DNA of 51,780 nt from Bigelowiella natans CCMP2755 (lineage: Eukaryota; Cercozoa; Chlorarachniophyceae), in assembly GCA_000320545.1 (NCBI GenBank), contig ADNK01000861.1, positions 1-51,780 of the forward strand, in the 5' to 3' direction. Under the pieces are notes generated by a model. The model was not told the origin of the DNA and searched no databases. It worked only from the letters and a program-made list of their open reading frames with translations. Positions 47,131 through 51,780 of this stretch are shown here, in pieces. The position numbers and the translations under genes were made by a program. Within the stretch, counting starts at the first letter, position 1; every line of letters starts with the position of its first letter.

Positions 47131-48526
47131 TTGAGAAATTGAATTCCTATGAATATTGACAGATTATCAGTATCAGACCTCATTGATGAACTGAATACTA
47201 ACGACATTTGAGATTAGTCCCAGCACAACAAACATCCTTATTCCTCTCTTGATAGAAAATTATGCCAAAAAGTTTGGCGTCAAACATCACCGTACCCGAA
47301 AGGGCCCCATTAGTCATGTGAACACATTTTAGTCATCACCTCCACACCAATAACATCCCCCCCCCCCACCTTCAATGATCAAGGCTGTTTGAAAAGAAGT
47401 TTTATGTAAAATCTTTAAAACATAACAAGCCTTAAATGTCATGCAGCAAATAGCTCGATAATGCCATGCTACAAATATATCAAATGAATTCAAAATGCAG
47501 ACGCGTGTGGCCGGCATGGAAAGTCACTCTCATCAGCAGAAATCGTGGAGTGCTACAATATTTTTGCATGAAGCGAACGAGCGCGATTATTCTGTGTATC
47601 TAGCTGGTCGTAGTTACCAGCACACATAGTTGAGCTCAACACCGCTAATAATGGCTTAAATTATTCCGGTGCAGCGCATGCATGCGCATATTTCCTTGCT
47701 TGGATCTTCTGTCTATTGCTAGCTTACTCTAGGCTCTAGGTAGCATAGCTAGCTAGCTAGCAGATAGCGGTAGTAGGTATGCTAGCATGTCTATATAGTA
47801 GTGTCGCAAGCTAGCAAGCTTTCGTAGAGGCATTGTGTGTACACTTGGTGATGCTAGCTGCTAGCTGCTAGCTAGTACGTCAGCGCCAATGATGGCTCAA
47901 AAAATTAGTGTGTTGTTAATGAAGTCGTGTATATACCGGCTTTCTCGATCCGAGCCCCATATAGTGGCGTAGTCGCGTATTTTAGCAGGCGCGGCTTGTA
48001 GTGCCTTTCGTTGCATGTTCCATTTAAATAGATATCGATCTGAACATGCTAGCATGCACAAATGTTGGTTACACGCGTGGCCAATTGAACGTCGCAGCAT
48101 AGCCGATCAACACACGTAAGCGTCAACTGTCACAGCTGTTGGAGGCACATCATGCAGAGGCCGCATGTTCGAGAGGCCATGTAGTGCACATATGTGAACC
48201 ACACACGTAAACAAAATTCACATATGTACCTGACTACACTAGTACAGAGAGGGAAATGTGATAACTATGAAAGACCGCCCTAGAGCCTTTAGGGCTCTTG
48301 GTTTGGGGCGATTTCAAGCACTGCGCGTACATCTAGACATGCTAGCTGCACGTCACGGACACCAAAATCATTTTGCGAGATCATCATTATCACATGAAAA
48401 ATTGTATCAGAGGAAAAGTCATGAAACTGATTTTTGGTGAATCGTATCTGCAGCCTTAAATTAGGGCTTATATTTCTACTTTATCAATCTGACTAGTGAC
48501 AGCCTCTTATATGTACATGCAACGAA
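47131..48526. other. Convergent intergenic island between the cyclin and FHA genes
   Basis: 1396 bases, no gene seen. A cytosine run at about 47358-47367. From about 47560 to 48420 the sequence is very rich in GCTAGC, CTAG, CATG and TGCA. It includes overlapping TAGC units at about 47744-47761, ATGCTAGCAT at 47779-47788, the perfect palindrome CATGCTAGCATG at 48045-48056 and a related CATGCTAGCTGCACG near 48338. A dispersed repeat copy lies at 47963-48025. Confidence 0.8.
47963..48025 (+). repeat. Dispersed repeat, copy 2
   Basis: Second copy of the element at 45586-45649, with about ten differences including two single-base indels. Confidence 0.75.
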
Positions 48527-49684
48527 TCATGCAGGCTTTCCCAATCGCCGTGACGCTTCAACTTCGGTTATAGCGTCAACGCGATAAACTGGAGCTCCAA
48601 TACCACCCCACCTGTTAGAAATAAGCATGTGACTTCCTTGAAATCTGGTTACATTCACGTTTCATAGTGAATGTGATATGCAAAAAAATGTTATAAGGAA
48701 AAACATCATGCCCGATTTGCCTCCACCATAGTCATACGCTGTGGATTAGAAGTTCCACCACCAAGATTGCAACATAAACATTCACAGCAAAGTATTCAAA
48801 AATCATAAGGGTGTACCGAACACGATATCCTTTGCGTAGAAGCTCCGGCTGCCAATCCTCCATCCTGATTAGAACTACAGTCAGCCACCACTACATTTTT
48901 TTCGTCGCTGACTTAATTGAAGGCTAATATGTTACTTGCCACTATTTTTGTTTGGGTCAGGAGTTAGCATGGATTAGAAAAAACAGCAGGAATTTGTGAT
49001 TTGTGTTTAGAAAATGAAGTACAACCGTCTGTCGTTGATGAAAGTGCCATGGTTAGATCCATGATCCATCTACAAAAATACGTGTGCTTAGAAGGTCAAT
49101 AATGCCTTGGGGAACGAGCATTTGTTGTCAAAGCGACACTTACTATGGCCACCCTTCCGTCAAAGTCGATAAATAGCGTTGAGTGGTTCCGAGATACAGA
49201 CTGCGAGAATATATCATTCATCACGCAACCTCAGCGCTCATGTCTACCACAATAAATGCAGCTAATAAAAGGTTCGCACAATGTGAGGTGGCCGCAGTTG
49301 ACAGAAAGAGCCTCTTCCAACGCGCCATATGCTCCCTGAACGATGAAAACCCATGAATATACTCCATGCTGTGATTATGTCGATCAAGATCGGAAAAAAC
49401 CCTTTGGCAGTTGGATGTTGGTCGCTATGCCCTTGAAGTTCCTTAACTGACAAAGGTTCACACATTTAAGAGCCATAATTGTAAGAATATATATCGGTAA
49501 TCGAGAGCACAGCCCCAAGAGGCGCACAGTATGCCCCCCCCCCCCCCTCTTTCTATCGTTACACGCACACTAGACTTTCAAATGGTCGTTACTATTCTTC
49601 TTCACCTGCAGAGATATCGAGTGGTTTGGGAGCGGCAAGAAGAACCTGATGAATCAATGTGTTGGGCGGCAGCCAATGGGCCAT
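48527..49684 (-). CDS. Small FHA (forkhead-associated) domain protein
   Basis: Eight very short exons (minus): 49684-49646, 49446-49401, 49335-49280, 49200-49144, 49069-49023, 48864-48824, 48738-48705, 48611-48527; every phase agrees, giving about 134 aa. The joined reading is an FHA fold: SIWRVGRGSFCQLRPPHI (conserved GR), SVSRNHSTLFIDFDG (SRxH), MDHGSNHGTFINDRRL (the DxGSxxGTFxN phosphothreonine-binding loop). The tail GGIGAPVYRVDAITEVEASR ends at a TGA at 48527. FHA domains bind phosphothreonine peptides in nuclear signalling, RNA processing or DNA repair. Nothing else is attached, so the partner is unknown. The first exon (MAHWLPPNTLIHQ) is the least sure, and an upstream Met (MFGFSNS) is possible. 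None of these exons is long enough to be seen as an ORF. Confidence 0.78.
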
Positions 49685-50445
49685 GGAACCGTAGAAGAGC
49701 AGGAGTGAATTGGAAAAACCAAACATTAAGGCAGCGCGGAGTTTGCAGGGAGATACATTGGAAGCTTTTCCCACATGAATGCGCACCAACACCCGTACCG
49801 CTATCACATCACCATTCTAAATAACGCTATCATGATGACAATCCCATCGAATCGGATGACCCCATACGATCTTCCGTTGTTGCCTTTAATAGACTTTGGC
49901 TGGCTGTCATAGGACCTGAGAGGGGGGGGGGGTGGGGGGGGGTAGATTCAAAGAAGACGAAGTGAATCAAACCTCTTCAGTGGCGAAACGTCTGGTCGCT
50001 AACGTACCGATGTTTTCCCGCGAGGGTGTCAGCATCTCCACTCTGCGCACGTAGTAGTACCACAAATTTATTCATCATCGTGAATGTTCCGAGTTAGGGG
50101 TGGGGAAGATTGGCACAGTGGTGATAAGGGCTAGGGCAGCAGCGAGAGGAAGAAAAAGGCTAAATAATGTACTGAAATTGATGCGTGTGGATGATAATGA
50201 TCCAACTCAAGATGCGATATATAAATATAAAGATATATATAGTTATATATATATTATCCCAGCGACTTATGATATCGATTTCAGTTTGGGGTATTTGAGA
50301 GACGTAGTCCCAACTACTCTCTACTAATACCTTTGCTCGTCTTTGAATCGTCTATCGCCGTCCTGCTCATAAATGGAACGCAGCAAAAGCCTGAAGAGCA
50401 AGGCAACAAAATAAGAACTTGCTCAGCGGAGAGAGCTACATGCTT

Positions 50446-50525
<80 letters not shown>

Positions 50526-50725
50526 GGGGAGAGAGAGAGAGAGGCGGGGGTGATAAAGGAGCGTGGAGGCATGTGCTAATATGATCTATCTATCACCGTC
50601 GCAAGGACAAAGGAATCATTTCGGAGCTCTGTTCTCTCAACTGCATCTGGTTCGCCTTTGGGCAAAATACAGGAGGAGGGGTGAGAAGAGTAGGAGATAA
50701 AAACAGAAGAGAAAACAGCGGCCTT
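49685..50725. other. Intergenic or intronic region with G runs and a (CA)n(GA)n microsatellite
   Basis: No gene recognised. It contains G-rich runs at 49921-49942, a plus-strand open stretch at 50100-50327 without recognisable features, a CA tract at about 50449-50477 and a GA tract at about 50486-50555. A possible minus-strand exon ends at a good donor near 50005 (ATCG/gtacgt) but could not be placed in a gene. Confidence 0.5.
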
Positions 50726-51207
50726 CTACGGTAGTGTTTGCTCGTACAAACTGGCACTTTGCCTCGTGGCAGATATAGCGCAGATGCGGCAGGATGCGTC
50801 TTGCGAAAGCGGACCTGCTGGAATAAGATTCTCCACAAGCCCAGTGATATGGTCACCGAAGGTCTGAGAAAACAGAAGTCACACGAGTAACAGCAGCTGT
50901 GTGCCTCACCGAGTGGGAGATTGAGGATGACCAAGCTCAGACAAAAGGGGTGGGGGGTACGCAACTGCGCATGGAAGTTTCGATGGCATCGATGGTGAGG
51001 AGGATGTGATATGATGGAAGGAATGATCTAATGGTGTTAAAGACCTGAGGGTTGCGATTGCCTCGAAGGTGCGCGCAGGGCTCCACCCGTTTTCGTCCAT
51101 TAGATAGGAGGCCAACAGCTTCGATAAGGACGCATGCATATATGTTAGATTTCTATTACTCTTGTATCTACCCCACTATCTTACTGTCCCCTCCCTCTTC
51201 TTCCTCT

Positions 51208-51265
<58 letters not shown>

Positions 51266-51590
51266 CTCCCCCCTCCCCGATGTCCTCACCGCAACTGCGC
51301 CTGATTCCTTTGCGCTATCATCTTCTCCTTTCGACAGCACCCCAGCGCTCTCCTGCTCATTATGTTCACCACCACTTCTTTCACATTCACCATCATCATC
51401 ACCATCATCATCTCACCAGCAGCAGCACCATCCTAGACAGATGATGAAGCATGCATGTTGTTATGTTGTATGAAGGAAGAGAACCTGCAGTGTTCCTGCC
51501 TGTCTCAGATGGTCCGCCTCGCTGCCACGGCCTGTAACACCCTCGTGTTTCACATCGAAGCCGGGAGATCCGTATATCATCACTCTGCCC
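50726..51590 (-). CDS. 3' part of an unidentified spliced gene entering from the right
   Basis: Three likely exons on the minus strand: 51590-51485 (RVMIYGSPGFDVKHEGV), 51118-51045 (LLASYLMDENGWSPARTFEA) and 50863-50726 (TFGDHITGLVENLIPAG, stop TAG at 50728-50726). The first two join in phase 0 with good splice sites. The third does not join the second in its best frame, so an exon between 50864 and 51044 is missing or the last frame differs. The amino-acid composition is that of a normal globular protein, but I do not recognise a family. The 5' part lies beyond the window. Confidence 0.4.
51217..51261. repeat. (CT)n microsatellite
   Basis: CT tract in the proposed intron 51119-51484 of the right-edge gene. 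Confidence 0.9.
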
Positions 51591-51661
51591 CTGTTGCGGT
51601 GAGAAATTGAGTCTCACGCACATATCTTGCATTTGTAGGTAGTCATATTGCAATATCAATC

Positions 51662-51780
<119 letters not shown>

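Overview
This is a protist nuclear genome window (an informed inference). Genes are cut into many short GT-AG exons. Introns and spacers are full of (AT)n, (GT)n, (CT)n and trinucleotide microsatellites. The products are eukaryotic: a cyclin, a DnaJ, a CFAP119-type flagellar protein, a TRP channel, a REJ/polycystin-like receptor and a sedolisin. A flagellar protein implies a flagellate. The Pro/Thr/Ser-rich repeat ectodomain and intron density would suit a cryptophyte, chlorarachniophyte or stramenopile alga, but the sequence does not decide this. All exon chains below were built by hand from splice signals, reading phase and protein motifs.

Layout, left to right: the 3' end of a coiled-coil gene (+, 45-878); a DEK_C plus ADP-ribosyltransferase gene (-, 1843-3599) with an in-frame TAG; a ten-exon tripeptidyl-peptidase/sedolisin (+, 4247-7976); a giant polycystin-like receptor (-, 9647-23837) with more than 400 CGPTT-type pentapeptides, a REJ-like region and about five membrane segments; an ankyrin/TRPV-like cation channel (+, 24915-30120); an intronless SR/S1/zinc-knuckle RNA-binding protein (-, 31136-32695); a CFAP119/CCDC189 homologue (-, 33970-35981); a Sel1-repeat secretory protein (+, 36736-42456); an ER-type DnaJ (-, 43301-44745); a mitotic-type cyclin (+, 45781-47130); a small FHA-domain protein (-, 48527-49684); and an unidentified spliced gene entering from the right (-, 50726-51590).

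The strands mostly alternate, so gaps are either divergent (shared promoter candidates) or convergent. Every convergent gap of this window holds an island of unusual sequence rich in CATG, TGCA and GCTAGC words. Some islands carry the perfect palindrome CATGCTAGCATG. Genes and divergent promoters were not seen to have it. The REJ receptor and the TRP-type channel are transcribed away from one 1.08 kb spacer, a possible co-regulated receptor-channel pair.

The most unusual single object is the CGPTT receptor. Its repeat exons are all phase 1 at both ends, and the A-B and C-D exon pairs look like a block duplication that included the intron. The repeat is open in every frame, which produces large spurious antisense ORFs.
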